From contig JAABSA010000037.1 of the NCBI GenBank assembly GCA_011390635.1, positions 1 through 33,994 on the forward strand: a DNA stretch of 33,994 nucleotides, in the 5' to 3' direction. Shown here piece after piece: positions 22,239 to 29,497 of this stretch (within the stretch, counting starts at the first letter, position 1; every line of letters begins with the position of its first letter). Below the pieces are notes generated by a model that searched no databases, was not told the DNA's origin, and saw nothing but the letters and a program-made list of their open reading frames with translations. A program made the translations under genes and the position numbers. Source of the DNA: Desulfotignum sp. (GTDB lineage Bacteria > Desulfobacterota > Desulfobacteria > Desulfobacterales > Desulfobacteraceae).

Positions 22239-22403
22239 CTACATAATTGCAACAATATCCACATCGCGGCCAAGATAATTCAGACATGCAATCATTTTTG
22301 CTTCACTTATGCCCCGGAAATGGCCGCGTAACAGATGAGATAATTTGGGTTGCGGCATTCCAAAGATTTCCGCGGCCTGTTGTTACGTCAGAACGCCATT
22401 TCA
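22239..22403 (-). pseudogene. Decayed HigA/Xre-type antitoxin
   Basis: Reading the minus strand upstream from TAG (22239-22241) gives 'QQAAEIFGMPQPKLSHLLRG' and 'FRGISEAKMIACLNYLGRDV', the C-terminal two thirds of a HigA-like helix-turn-helix antitoxin (typically 'LTQ-QQAAEIFG-PQPK-S'). Just before it, where the family has CAA (Gln), there is TAA (22383-22385), preceded by Leu-Thr codons, and another in-frame TGA at 22401-22403. No toxin gene is seen upstream. So this is a remnant of a higBA-type module. A restart from an internal Met would leave only about 40 residues and lose part of the DNA-binding fold. Confidence 0.65.
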
Positions 22404-22538
22404 TTGGAGAAGAGGGATGACACATTGAAAATAATTTTTTGCCCTTGACAGGGATTTATTTTTTACATAGATTGACAAAAATTCTGCAATAGAAATTGCA
22501 GCGAACTGAACCAAGCTTTTTTTTAAATTGTTAAAGCC

Positions 22539-22600
22539 AAGGCCAAGAAGGTCGGACAGGAGAACTTGCCTGTCCAGATATTCTTGGCCTTTTTGTTTTT
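22539..22600 (+). terminator. Large hairpin terminator of the TetR-DUF3786 operon
   Basis: An 11-bp outer stem (22539-22549 with 22581-22591) and a 7-bp inner stem GGACAGG/CCTGTCC (22554-22560 with 22569-22575), followed by T5-G-T5 on the plus strand. It lies about 300 nt after the DUF3786 stop, beyond the antitoxin remnant. Confidence 0.65.
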
Positions 22601-22626
22601 GAACAGGATGCAGGAAATGACATAAC
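22599..22626 (+). promoter_or_regulatory. Possible promoter of the FmdE/receptor operon
   Basis: TTGAAC (22599-22604), 16-nt spacer, CATAAC (22621-22626), each 4 of 6. It directly precedes the hairpin-rich leader, with a start predicted near 22633. Confidence 0.3.
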
Positions 22627-22636
22627 AGATAAAAAA

Positions 22637-22908
22637 GGAAGACGGCACAGGGTCCGGTCAAAGAGCCGTGCCGCCTTCCGGGCTGAAATCCTTTTCTGCC
22701 GGTCCATGACCGGTAGAAGGGGTTTCTCCTTTCTTATAGCAGCGTGTGTCTGCGGGGTCAATCAGGAATATGGATTCCCTCCAGTGCACAGGCATGTCTT
22801 TTCTGTAAAAGCAGAATGACGGAAAAAAATCCCACATCTTTGGATGTGCTGTTTTTTTCTTTGCAGTTGAATGGAACCATCGGACAAAAACCCTGATGTC
22901 CGATGGTT
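22637..22908 (+). promoter_or_regulatory. Hairpin-rich leader, candidate cis-regulatory RNA
   Basis: A gene-free stretch before the FmdE-like gene that can fold into consecutive stems on the plus strand: 22637-22648/22668-22679 (11 pairs, one A-C mismatch), 22690-22704/22708-22722 (15 pairs with three G-U), GGAAT/ATTCC (22765-22778), TTCTG/CAGAA (22801-22816), a terminator-like hairpin (22833-22860) and a perfect 12-bp stem (22875-22886/22897-22908). The G-U pairs in the second stem favour the plus-strand RNA over its complement. I found no motif of a riboswitch class that I know. Confidence 0.45.
22833..22860 (+). terminator. Terminator-like hairpin inside the leader
   Basis: CACATC (22833-22838), loop TTTG, GATGTG (22843-22848), then CTG-T7. 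It lies about 100 nt before the FmdE-like start codon, where it could act as an attenuator. Confidence 0.55.
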
Positions 22909-22956
22909 GATTCATCAATTAAACAGATGTCTTTTGAAATGAAAAGGAGAAAAACC

Positions 22957-24093
22957 ATGACCTCTATGAAATATCAACACACCGTCATGACAGCCATTTT
23001 TGTGGCCGTTATCATCACCTCCTGGTACGGGATGTGTTTTGGACAAAACGACAGTGACCCGTCATCAGGTGAATCTGTTTACACCCGGTGGAAGGCGGCA
23101 GGGCAGTTTGCCGCCGGTATGTCCCTGGAAATGATCCAGACGGCTGCTGCTGCGCCGGACAAAGAAAATCTCATTGTTCTGACCAATGCAGGATATGCAG
23201 AAATATTCGGCATGTCCACCCAGGGCGCCCTTGACGGCTTGACGGTGGTGACCGGAGCCAGCCGGGGAAAGAACACCCTGGTGGAGGTCCATTCTGCGGC
23301 CCGGGATCCCCTGTGGTTTGCCGTTTATGACCGGCAGTCCGGATTCTGTGCCTATCTTGAGATGGACATGTCCGACGGATCTGATTCCAAACTGTTCCCA
23401 CAACCCATGTCCCCTGAAATGTTCGGCATCCGGACCGTGGAACGGATCGATGCCGCATATCTTTATCAGCATACAACAGCACTTGAAGCCCGGCTGGCCG
23501 GCCGGATATTCGGGAACAATGCTTTCCGGGTAATCACCATTGCCAATGCAGTGGCATCCGGTGCACCTGCCCGGGTGATCCGGGCGTTTGAGTTCCATGA
23601 CCATTACTGCCCCGGGGTTGTTTCAGGTATTTTCATGGCCGATTATGTGCAGACACATTTCCCCCCCGGCAGCACCGGGTACTTTGTGCACGGAATAGAT
23701 CCCTGGTGCAAGGAGGATGCCCTGATGGTACTTTTGAACGCCACCCCCGGCAAGAAAAAATATGCCGTAAACTATCCTTCCAAGACAGATCGGGCCAACC
23801 GGCTCCCGGAAATTCAGGATGCTGCCACCATTGTGTACCGTCAGGATGATGAAACCCGGAAATGGGAGGCGATCATCCTGGGATTTGACTGGGCAGACAC
23901 CTCCTGCGCCAAAACCGGAAATGTCATCATCGATAAATTGTGCACCGACCTGTGGTACCTGGAACGGATCGACACCCCTGAAGCGTTTGTCAAGGTATTG
24001 AAGACCGTTGCCCTGCCGGACGGGGCGTCTCCCATGGACTGGGCCGGACCCGGGATTGATCCTTTGCAAAAGATGGGCTTGACCGTCAAATGA
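22957..24093 (+). CDS. Secreted FmdE-family protein
   Basis: Encodes 378 residues. A Sec signal peptide (about 1-29, core 'VMTAIFVAVIITSWYGM') marks it as periplasmic. The C-terminal half matches FmdE (named after the molybdenum formylmethanofuran dehydrogenase operon): 'FEFHDHYCPGVVSGIFMADY' with H214, H216 and C218, then 'GIDPWCKEDALMVLLNATPGK'; these His/Cys residues would suit a metal site. The N-terminal region (about 40-180, with 'ENLIVLTNAGYAEIFGMSTQ') is an extra domain absent from classical cytoplasmic FmdE. The start at 22957 has AAAGGAG; upstream in-frame codons lie in the leader hairpin. It is followed after 78 nt by a TonB-dependent receptor, implying a joint role in uptake or processing of a metal compound or cofactor. 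Confidence 0.82.
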   Translation: MTSMKYQHTVMTAIFVAVIITSWYGMCFGQNDSDPSSGESVYTRWKAAGQFAAGMSLEMIQTAAAAPDKENLIVLTNAGYAEIFGMSTQGALDGLTVVTGASRGKNTLVEVHSAARDPLWFAVYDRQSGFCAYLEMDMSDGSDSKLFPQPMSPEMFGIRTVERIDAAYLYQHTTALEARLAGRIFGNNAFRVITIANAVASGAPARVIRAFEFHDHYCPGVVSGIFMADYVQTHFPPGSTGYFVHGIDPWCKEDALMVLLNATPGKKKYAVNYPSKTDRANRLPEIQDAATIVYRQDDETRKWEAIILGFDWADTSCAKTGNVIIDKLCTDLWYLERIDTPEAFVKVLKTVALPDGASPMDWAGPGIDPLQKMGLTVK

Positions 24094-24171
24094 TCCGGGT
24101 GGCAAACCAATGAAAATCCCTTTGAAATGAAAACCGCGCCCGTGCGCGAATGAAACCGGGAGTATTGAAAA

Positions 24172-26379
24172 ATGAAATTCATGCAGCAGTTCATGGCGGT
24201 TTTTCTGGTGATGGCGGCTCTTTCCGCTGGTGCCGGGGAATCCGGCACAGACAAAGTGATTCTGGATGATGTGGTTGTGACGGGTACAAAACTGGTGACC
24301 CCCACCAAGCAGACCAATGAAACGGTTTACACGGGAAGCGAGATCACCCGGGATGGTCTGGATGCACTGGGAAGCAAGGCTGCGGTCAGCGTTTATGAGG
24401 CGATCAATATCCTTCCCGGAGTGACGGTTGAAAGCATAGATCCCTACGGGCTGGCAGCGGAGCAGAAAAATATCCGGGTCCGGGGGGTCCGCGGATTTCT
24501 GGGTGCCATGACCGTGGCAGGCGTTCCCAACTACGGGGGCAATCCCATGGGTCCCAGGGAATATATTTATGATACGGAAAATTTCGACAGCATTGCGGTT
24601 TACAAGGGAGCGGTGCCGGCAGATCTCGGCACCGGCGTGGGGGCCCGGGGCGGGGCTGTGGCGCTCAGGCCCAAATGGCCTGAAGAGGAGTTCGGTGTAA
24701 ATGTCAGCCAGGGAATCGGCACCAGCAATTACAGCCGAAGCTTTATCCGGCTTGATTCCGGAAGCCTGCCCCGAACCGGGACCGGGCTGTCCCTTTCCCT
24801 TTCCCATACAGATGCGGAAAAGTGGAAAGGCCCCGGTGATCTCGGACCCAGAAAGAATGTGAATGTCATGTTACGCCAGCCCATACCCACCGGTGACGAG
24901 GTCAAATTCTGGTTCAACGCCAATGATCTGAATCAGGATCTCTACCGGCCGTTGACTTATGGTGAAGTTGAATCTCTGGGGGAATTTTATAAAAAAGATT
25001 ACAACAGCAGTCTGACCGGCAATAAAAGCGATGATATCAACTATTACCGATACAACCGGGGCGACTATGTCAACCGGGATTTTCTGGCTGAACTTCCTGT
25101 CACTTTTTCAGACACATTCTGTTTTACATTCAAACCTTACTATATAGATGAAGACACTGAAATCCTGCAAGGATCTGCCGCACAGGGCGGAATTGTCATC
25201 AAAAGACAGCGGGACATTGAAAGGTACGGAATGATCTCCCAGCTGGATTCGCGCTTTTCATGGGGCACAGCTTCTTTGGGATATTGGACCGAATTTTCCG
25301 ATATGATCATCCGGCAGCGGAATTTCGACCCGGTCACCTTTGCCTTCAAAGGATACGGCATGTACATGAAAAGTGATGATGAAGGTGTGGTTCACAGCCC
25401 GTTTCTGAAGTTTGCCGGCAGTATCGGAAAATTCGACTGGCAGGCCGGTCTCAAATATTTTTACTACACCGATCCTTCCAGCCAGGGATATGTCGCATCC
25501 GCTCCTGACTACACCCTGGTGGCGGCTTCGGATCTTTTCCGGGAAGAAAAGACTTATGATGAAATTCTTCCGACACTGGGGATTGCCTACCGGCTGACGG
25601 ACACCGTGGAATTGAACGCCAGTTACGGGCGCAACCAGATCAGGCCCTATGCCTATGTCCCGCTGGTCAACATTTACAACCAGAACCGCGCCGTATTTCA
25701 GGCGGCAGGTGTGACGCTTGACGATATGTTCAGCGGGTATGACATGGAAATTTCAGACAACTTCGAGGTGGGGGCGAGGTTCCGGTTTGACCGGTTCGAG
25801 GTGGTGCCGACCCTGTTTTATTCAAGGCACCAGAACCTGTTGACCACTGTCTATGATCCAAGAGTGAACCTGAGTTACAACCAAAACGTCGGGGATGCCA
25901 CCGGCTGCGGGATCGAAATCGAGTCCAATTTTCTGATCAATGACCACCTGAACTTCTTTTTGAACCCTTCCTATACAGCATTGACATACGATGACGACCT
26001 GACATTTCAGGGGGCTGTCCGCGATACAAAGGATAAACAGGTACTGGACACCCCTGAGTGGACCGTCAAAGCCGGTTTGATCTACACCTGGAAGAATTTT
26101 GAGATAATTCCCATGATACGATATATGAGCAGCCGCTATGGCGATGCCGAACATAATGAAAAAGTGGATGATTATGTAATGGCTGATCTGAAAATGGGAT
26201 ACACCTTCAACCATTTTTCTTTTGTGGACAAAATCAGGCTGTCCCTGGAATTGACCAACCTGTTTGATAAGGAATATGTATCTGTGATCAATGCCATGGA
26301 TGACAGCCGGGCGGGAAACACCAGCTATTACGTAGGCGCCCCTTTTACGGCAATGATGACGGTATCGTTTGACTTTTAA
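24172..26379 (+). CDS. TonB-dependent outer-membrane receptor
   Basis: Encodes 735 residues. A signal peptide (about 1-22) is followed by a TonB box 'LDDVVVTG' (31-38), a plug domain (about 45-175; 'AVSVYEAINILPGVTVES', 'NIRVRGVRGFLGAMTVAG', 'AVPADLGTGVGARGGAVAL') and a 22-strand-type barrel to the C-terminal Phe ('MMTVSFDF'), with the late motif 'LSLELTNLFDKEYVSV'. These receptors import scarce chelates such as siderophores, haem or cobalamin with energy from TonB. The ligand cannot be assigned from sequence. The upstream FmdE-like gene suggests a substrate linked to metal or pterin chemistry, and the TonB2-type operon at 13.9-19.7 kb is the obvious energy source. GGGAG precedes the ATG. Confidence 0.93.
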   Translation: MKFMQQFMAVFLVMAALSAGAGESGTDKVILDDVVVTGTKLVTPTKQTNETVYTGSEITRDGLDALGSKAAVSVYEAINILPGVTVESIDPYGLAAEQKNIRVRGVRGFLGAMTVAGVPNYGGNPMGPREYIYDTENFDSIAVYKGAVPADLGTGVGARGGAVALRPKWPEEEFGVNVSQGIGTSNYSRSFIRLDSGSLPRTGTGLSLSLSHTDAEKWKGPGDLGPRKNVNVMLRQPIPTGDEVKFWFNANDLNQDLYRPLTYGEVESLGEFYKKDYNSSLTGNKSDDINYYRYNRGDYVNRDFLAELPVTFSDTFCFTFKPYYIDEDTEILQGSAAQGGIVIKRQRDIERYGMISQLDSRFSWGTASLGYWTEFSDMIIRQRNFDPVTFAFKGYGMYMKSDDEGVVHSPFLKFAGSIGKFDWQAGLKYFYYTDPSSQGYVASAPDYTLVAASDLFREEKTYDEILPTLGIAYRLTDTVELNASYGRNQIRPYAYVPLVNIYNQNRAVFQAAGVTLDDMFSGYDMEISDNFEVGARFRFDRFEVVPTLFYSRHQNLLTTVYDPRVNLSYNQNVGDATGCGIEIESNFLINDHLNFFLNPSYTALTYDDDLTFQGAVRDTKDKQVLDTPEWTVKAGLIYTWKNFEIIPMIRYMSSRYGDAEHNEKVDDYVMADLKMGYTFNHFSFVDKIRLSLELTNLFDKEYVSVINAMDDSRAGNTSYYVGAPFTAMMTVSFDF

Positions 26380-26412
26380 ATAACACCCATGCCCTGGCGG
26401 GCACAACAAAAC

Positions 26413-26447
26413 ATGAAAGAATTCAATGGATTTCCCAGTTCTTTCAT
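26413..26447 (+). terminator. Inverted repeat after the receptor gene
   Basis: ATGAAAGAA (26413-26421) and TTCTTTCAT (26439-26447) form a 9-bp perfect stem, extendable by a U-G and a U-A pair. It begins 33 nt after the stop. No T-tract follows, so its role as a terminator is uncertain. Confidence 0.3.
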
Positions 26448-26487
26448 ATAAACTTCCCTTAAAGTTACTTGCTCGTTTGGTCTGGGC

Positions 26488-26616
26488 TACCCCAATCCGG
26501 TCCTCGTATCCGCAGTCCCGCTTCTGGAACGTCAAGGAAACACCCTGAAAGTCACAGATCTGGAAGCGGTTGACTGCAGACCGGTCATCGACATCAAGCC
26601 TTACATGGCATCTTAA
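26488..26616 (+). pseudogene. C-terminal remnant of a TrmO/TsaA-like tRNA methyltransferase
   Basis: The plus-strand frame ending at TAA (26614-26616) reads 'YPNPVLVSAVPLLERQGNTL', 'KVTDLEAVDCRPVIDIKPYM'. This matches the end of TrmO (TsaA, YaeB-like), whose usual form is 'RPNPIG-S-V-LL...G-L-V-GLDAVDGTPVLDIKPY'. TrmO methylates t6A37 of certain tRNAs with SAM. Nothing of the N-terminal two thirds is present and there is no start codon, so it is a gene fragment. Confidence 0.6.
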
Positions 26617-26706
26617 TTACGGCGTGGAAAATACCACGGTTCCCGAATGGATGGTACCATTGCCCCGGGGCTGATCATCACCGCCGGCATCCGTCTGGAA
26701 TTCTGA
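26617..26706 (+). pseudogene. Possible C-terminal remnant of a second TonB-dependent receptor
   Basis: Directly after the TrmO-like stop and in the same frame, the sequence reads 'GKYHGSRMDGTIAPGLIITA' then 'GIRLEF' and TGA (26704-26706). The '...PG-(I/F)-x(2-3)-AG-(I/V)-R-x-E/R-F-stop' ending is typical of the last barrel strand of a TonB-dependent receptor. Only about 29 codons remain. The match is short, so the call is tentative. Confidence 0.4.
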
Positions 26707-26725
26707 AAAAATTTTAAAAAAATGG

Positions 26726-26753
26726 TTGACATAAGTTTCAAAGCCTGTATTAT
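26726..26753 (+). promoter_or_regulatory. Promoter of the cold-shock gene
   Basis: TTGACA (26726-26731), 16-nt spacer, TATTAT (26748-26753, 5 of 6). It gives a 5' leader of about 100 nt, AT-rich, as is usual for cspA-type genes in which the leader structure controls translation. Confidence 0.6.
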
Positions 26754-26862
26754 ACAAAGATGTTTCATTCTTTTCGGTGTTTATCAAGATCCAATCTGTG
26801 ATTTATTCCTCAAAGTACGAAGCGAATTTATTTTATTTTATTTTTTTTAGGAGAATGCCAAC

Positions 26863-27066
26863 ATGGCGAATGGTACAGTAAAGTGGTTTAACGATGCAAA
26901 AGGGTTTGGATTTATTGAACAAGAAGACGGTGGAAATGATGTGTTTGTACATCACTCAGGCATCAATGCCATGGGTTTCAAATCCCTCAATGAAGGGGAC
27001 AGCGTTTCTTTTGACATCACCGAAGGCCAGCGCGGACCCGCTGCAACAAATGTGACTGTAAGATAA
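26863..27066 (+). CDS. Cold-shock domain protein (CspA family)
   Basis: Encodes 67 residues, the standard length for a bacterial cold-shock protein: a five-strand OB fold that binds single-stranded RNA and DNA and melts RNA structure. The two nucleic-acid motifs are 'KGFGFIEQ' (RNP1, 13-20) and 'DVFVHHS' (RNP2, 26-32), with W8 and the surface aromatic residues in place; the C-terminus 'GPAATNVTV' is typical. AGGAG precedes the ATG. The gene is monocistronic, with its own promoter, a leader of about 100 nt and a strong terminator, so it is an independent unit placed between receptor remnants and the kinase/ABC cluster. Confidence 0.97.
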   Translation: MANGTVKWFNDAKGFGFIEQEDGGNDVFVHHSGINAMGFKSLNEGDSVSFDITEGQRGPAATNVTVR

Positions 27067-27105
27067 CCAGGGTGTAATCACCCAGTTTATATAGTCTGAC
27101 CCAAA

Positions 27106-27144
27106 GCCCCTGGATAGTATATATACTGTCCAGGGGCTTTTTTT
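27106..27144 (+). terminator. Strong intrinsic terminator of the cold-shock gene
   Basis: GCCCCTGGA (27106-27114) pairs perfectly with TCCAGGGGC (27129-27137); the stem continues through U-G and AGTAT/ATACT, leaving a 2-nt tip, so in practice a small loop. T7 follows (27138-27144). Confidence 0.9.
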
Positions 27145-27359
27145 ATGCCCGGCCCGGGTCCTGTTTCCCAAAAACGGTGCCCCCTTTTTGCTGGCAGGTT
27201 TGGGGCGCTGACCGCTGACAGCGATCCGAGAATCAGACAATTTTTAAAAAAAATTTACCCGTGACCCCAAAGATGGTATAACCCGGACAATAAAATCAAA
27301 ACCAGATCCGGTGCCGCCTTTGGCAACCGGAGTTTTCAGCACCCGGGAGTAATACAGCC

Positions 27360-28334
27360 ATGCCGGATACAGACAGACGGAAACAGATACAGCAGTTTCT
27401 TTCAGACACAGGCTGGGTATCCCCCCCACTTTCTGTTACATTTCTGGCAGCCGGGGAATACAATGCCAACTACCTGGTTGCATCCGAAGACGGCCGGAGC
27501 GTGCTGCGAATCAACCACGGCAGCCAGCTGGGCCTGGGCGATGACCAGATCGCATATGAGTTCAAGGTGCTCACGGCCCTGGCGGATTCCGGGGTTACAC
27601 CAAAGCCTCTGGCCTGCCATCCCCGGCCCGATCCCCTGGGAGGGGGAGCCCTGCTCATGGAATTCATCCCGGGCAGGCCCCTGGATTACCGCCATGACCT
27701 GGAAAAAGCAGCCCGCATCTTTGCCCGGGTCCACACGGTTCCTGTACCGGACAGCCTGATTGTCCAGGCAGATCCGGTAGCAGCCATTGCAGATGAAAGC
27801 TTCGGCCTGCTCCACCGGTTTGCCGATCATCCCCTGAAAAAAGAACAGGACCAGATCCTGTCTTACTTTAATACCGTCCAGGACCTGGCTGCTGAGACCC
27901 GTCCCTTGTTTGCAGCAGAACCATTATGCCTGGTGAACACCGAGGTGAATTCAGGCAATTTTCTCATCAGCCCGGACCGGGCCTGTCTGGTGGACTGGGA
28001 AAAGGCTGTGGTTTCCTGCCGGTACCAGGACCTGGGCCATTTCATGGTGCCCACCACCACCTTGTGGAAAACAGACATCCTTCTAACGCCGGCAGATAAA
28101 AAAACCTTTCTGCAGACCTATCACCGGCATGCCTGCCCGGACATACCGTTTACCGACCTTATGGAAAAATCCCGGGTAATGGAACAGACCATTTTGCTGC
28201 GGGCCCTGTCCTGGTGCTTCATGGCCTGGTATGAATATACGCAGACAGACCGGCCGATCCGGAACCCGGACACCTTTGCCAAAATAAAACAATACCTGGC
28301 TGATATTCCATGGATCTTGCAGTCCGCAGCGTAA
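27360..28334 (+). CDS. APH/choline-kinase-family small-molecule kinase with altered catalytic loop
   Basis: Encodes 324 residues of the aminoglycoside/choline/thiamine kinase fold. Visible are the nucleotide-binding lobe ('GEYNANYLVASEDGRSVLRI', about 32-51), 'LLMEFIPGRPL' (hinge, about 98), the catalytic loop 'VNTEVNSGNFLI' (192-203) and 'CLVDWEKA' (metal-binding D212). The catalytic loop normally reads HxDxxxxN; here it is N193-T-E195-V-N-S-G-N200, so His is Asn and the base Asp is Glu. Its 3' end overlaps the ABC ATPase gene by 25 nt, so it belongs to that importer operon. Inference: it phosphorylates, and so traps, the imported compound, as thiamine kinase ThiK (same fold) does for thiamine. 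Ribosome site GGGAG. Confidence 0.75.
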   Translation: MPDTDRRKQIQQFLSDTGWVSPPLSVTFLAAGEYNANYLVASEDGRSVLRINHGSQLGLGDDQIAYEFKVLTALADSGVTPKPLACHPRPDPLGGGALLMEFIPGRPLDYRHDLEKAARIFARVHTVPVPDSLIVQADPVAAIADESFGLLHRFADHPLKKEQDQILSYFNTVQDLAAETRPLFAAEPLCLVNTEVNSGNFLISPDRACLVDWEKAVVSCRYQDLGHFMVPTTTLWKTDILLTPADKKTFLQTYHRHACPDIPFTDLMEKSRVMEQTILLRALSWCFMAWYEYTQTDRPIRNPDTFAKIKQYLADIPWILQSAA

Positions 28335-29269
28335 GCAAGCGCTACAAAAACAACACCATAATAGAAGAGATCTGCTTTGATGTGGGTCCCAGAGAACTGG
28401 TCTCCATTGTCGGCCCCTCAGGGGTTGGCAAAACCACCCTGCTCAAGATCATCGCCGGCCTGGACACGCCTGACACAGGCCGGGTGATATATTCCGAACC
28501 CTTGAGCAAAAAACATCCGGTGATCATTGTTTTTCAGGATTATGTCCTGTTTCCCTCCATGACGGTGAAAGACAATGTCGGGTTCGGCCTGAAGGCCCGG
28601 CACATGAAAAAAAGACAGATCACACAACAGGTGGACCGGATGCTGGCCTATTTTCAATTGACCCGCCAGGCAGACCAGTATCCGGCCCAGCTGTCTGCCG
28701 GGCAGAAGCAGCGTGTGGCCATTGCCAGGGCCATGATCGTCAACCCTGCCGTGCTTTTGCTGGATGAACCCTTTGCCAATCTGGACAGGAACCTGAAAAT
28801 GGAGACCGCCCGGTTTATCCGCAGCACCCAGCAGGAATTCGGCATTCCCACCATCAGCGTCACCCATGACTTAGAAGAGGCCTTTGCCATGTCCGACCGC
28901 ATCGGGGTCCTTCTGGACAGACGGCTGCAGCAGTTCGACACCCCCAGACAGGTGTACTTCAACTCTGTTTCCCAAAAGGTGGCACAATTTCTGGGACCGG
29001 TGAACCTGATTCCCGAACAATACCTGTCTTTTTTCCGGGGCAGCAGGGATCCTGCTGCCCCGGCATCAGGCAACCCGGTTATGGCCCGTCCGGAAAACCT
29101 GGTCATGACAGAAGATGCCAACGGGCCCGGCCGCATCACAGAAAAAACCTTTGCAGGCCATTACACCGTATACAGCGTGGCCATGAAAAACAACACCTAC
29201 ACCGTCTACAGCCAGGATGACCGCTTCACTGTCGGAAAACAGGTAACCCTGCAGATAACCCCTTATTAG
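28310..29269 (+). CDS. ABC importer ATP-binding protein (YnjD/PotA-like)
   Basis: Encodes 319 residues: a nucleotide-binding domain (about 1-235) and a C-terminal TOBE-like regulatory domain (about 250-319). Walker A 'GPSGVGKTT' (35-43), Q-loop 'VFQDYVLFP', signature 'LSAGQ' (128-132, a variant of LSGGQ), Walker B 'VLLLDEPFANLD' (148-159) and the switch His in 'SVTHD' are all present, so it should be active. It is of the polyamine/iron/thiamine/sulfate class. It overlaps the kinase gene by 25 nt and precedes the binding-protein gene by 228 nt, a gap that holds a possible second promoter. Confidence 0.92.
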   Translation: MDLAVRSVSKRYKNNTIIEEICFDVGPRELVSIVGPSGVGKTTLLKIIAGLDTPDTGRVIYSEPLSKKHPVIIVFQDYVLFPSMTVKDNVGFGLKARHMKKRQITQQVDRMLAYFQLTRQADQYPAQLSAGQKQRVAIARAMIVNPAVLLLDEPFANLDRNLKMETARFIRSTQQEFGIPTISVTHDLEEAFAMSDRIGVLLDRRLQQFDTPRQVYFNSVSQKVAQFLGPVNLIPEQYLSFFRGSRDPAAPASGNPVMARPENLVMTEDANGPGRITEKTFAGHYTVYSVAMKNNTYTVYSQDDRFTVGKQVTLQITPY

Positions 29270-29438
29270 CAGACCGTTACACATTGGACCGTGACCATAC
29301 GTCACCATTTTTGCGTGCAGATACAAATTTACTTCACATTTTTGCTGTGGTATGGTGCATGGACACGGCTTTTCCAATCTGTGATCAGTCTGGCAGCCAC
29401 CCCTGTCTAAAATGATGGGCCGATTCAAAGTGTAAGTT

Positions 29439-29467
29439 TTGACCGTATGTTTCGACGGAACCATTAT
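29439..29467 (+). promoter_or_regulatory. Possible internal promoter before the binding-protein gene
   Basis: TTGACC (29439-29444), 17-nt spacer, CATTAT (29462-29467). It is weak, but the 228-bp gap would allow separate, higher expression of the binding protein. The gap also holds a small dyad GTGAC-N5-GTCAC (29291-29305). Confidence 0.3.
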
Positions 29468-29497
29468 GACTATAACCATGAACCCAAAGGAGATATT

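Noticed and set aside
22401-22661. Minus-strand open frame of 86 codons, considered as a HigB toxin or small membrane protein
   Set aside because: No toxin motif, it runs through the terminator hairpin on the other strand, and it has no ribosome site.
22637-22908. Cobalamin riboswitch
   Set aside because: Considered because a TonB receptor follows, but no B12-box-like sequence was found in the leader.
23623-24807. Minus-strand open frame of 394 codons
   Set aside because: Spans the FmdE-like and receptor genes in antisense and has no domain features.
27145-27359. TPP riboswitch before the kinase/importer operon
   Set aside because: Looked for because of the thiamine-kinase resemblance. The conserved CUGAGA and ACCUGA cores are absent; only a small CCGG-type hairpin is seen.
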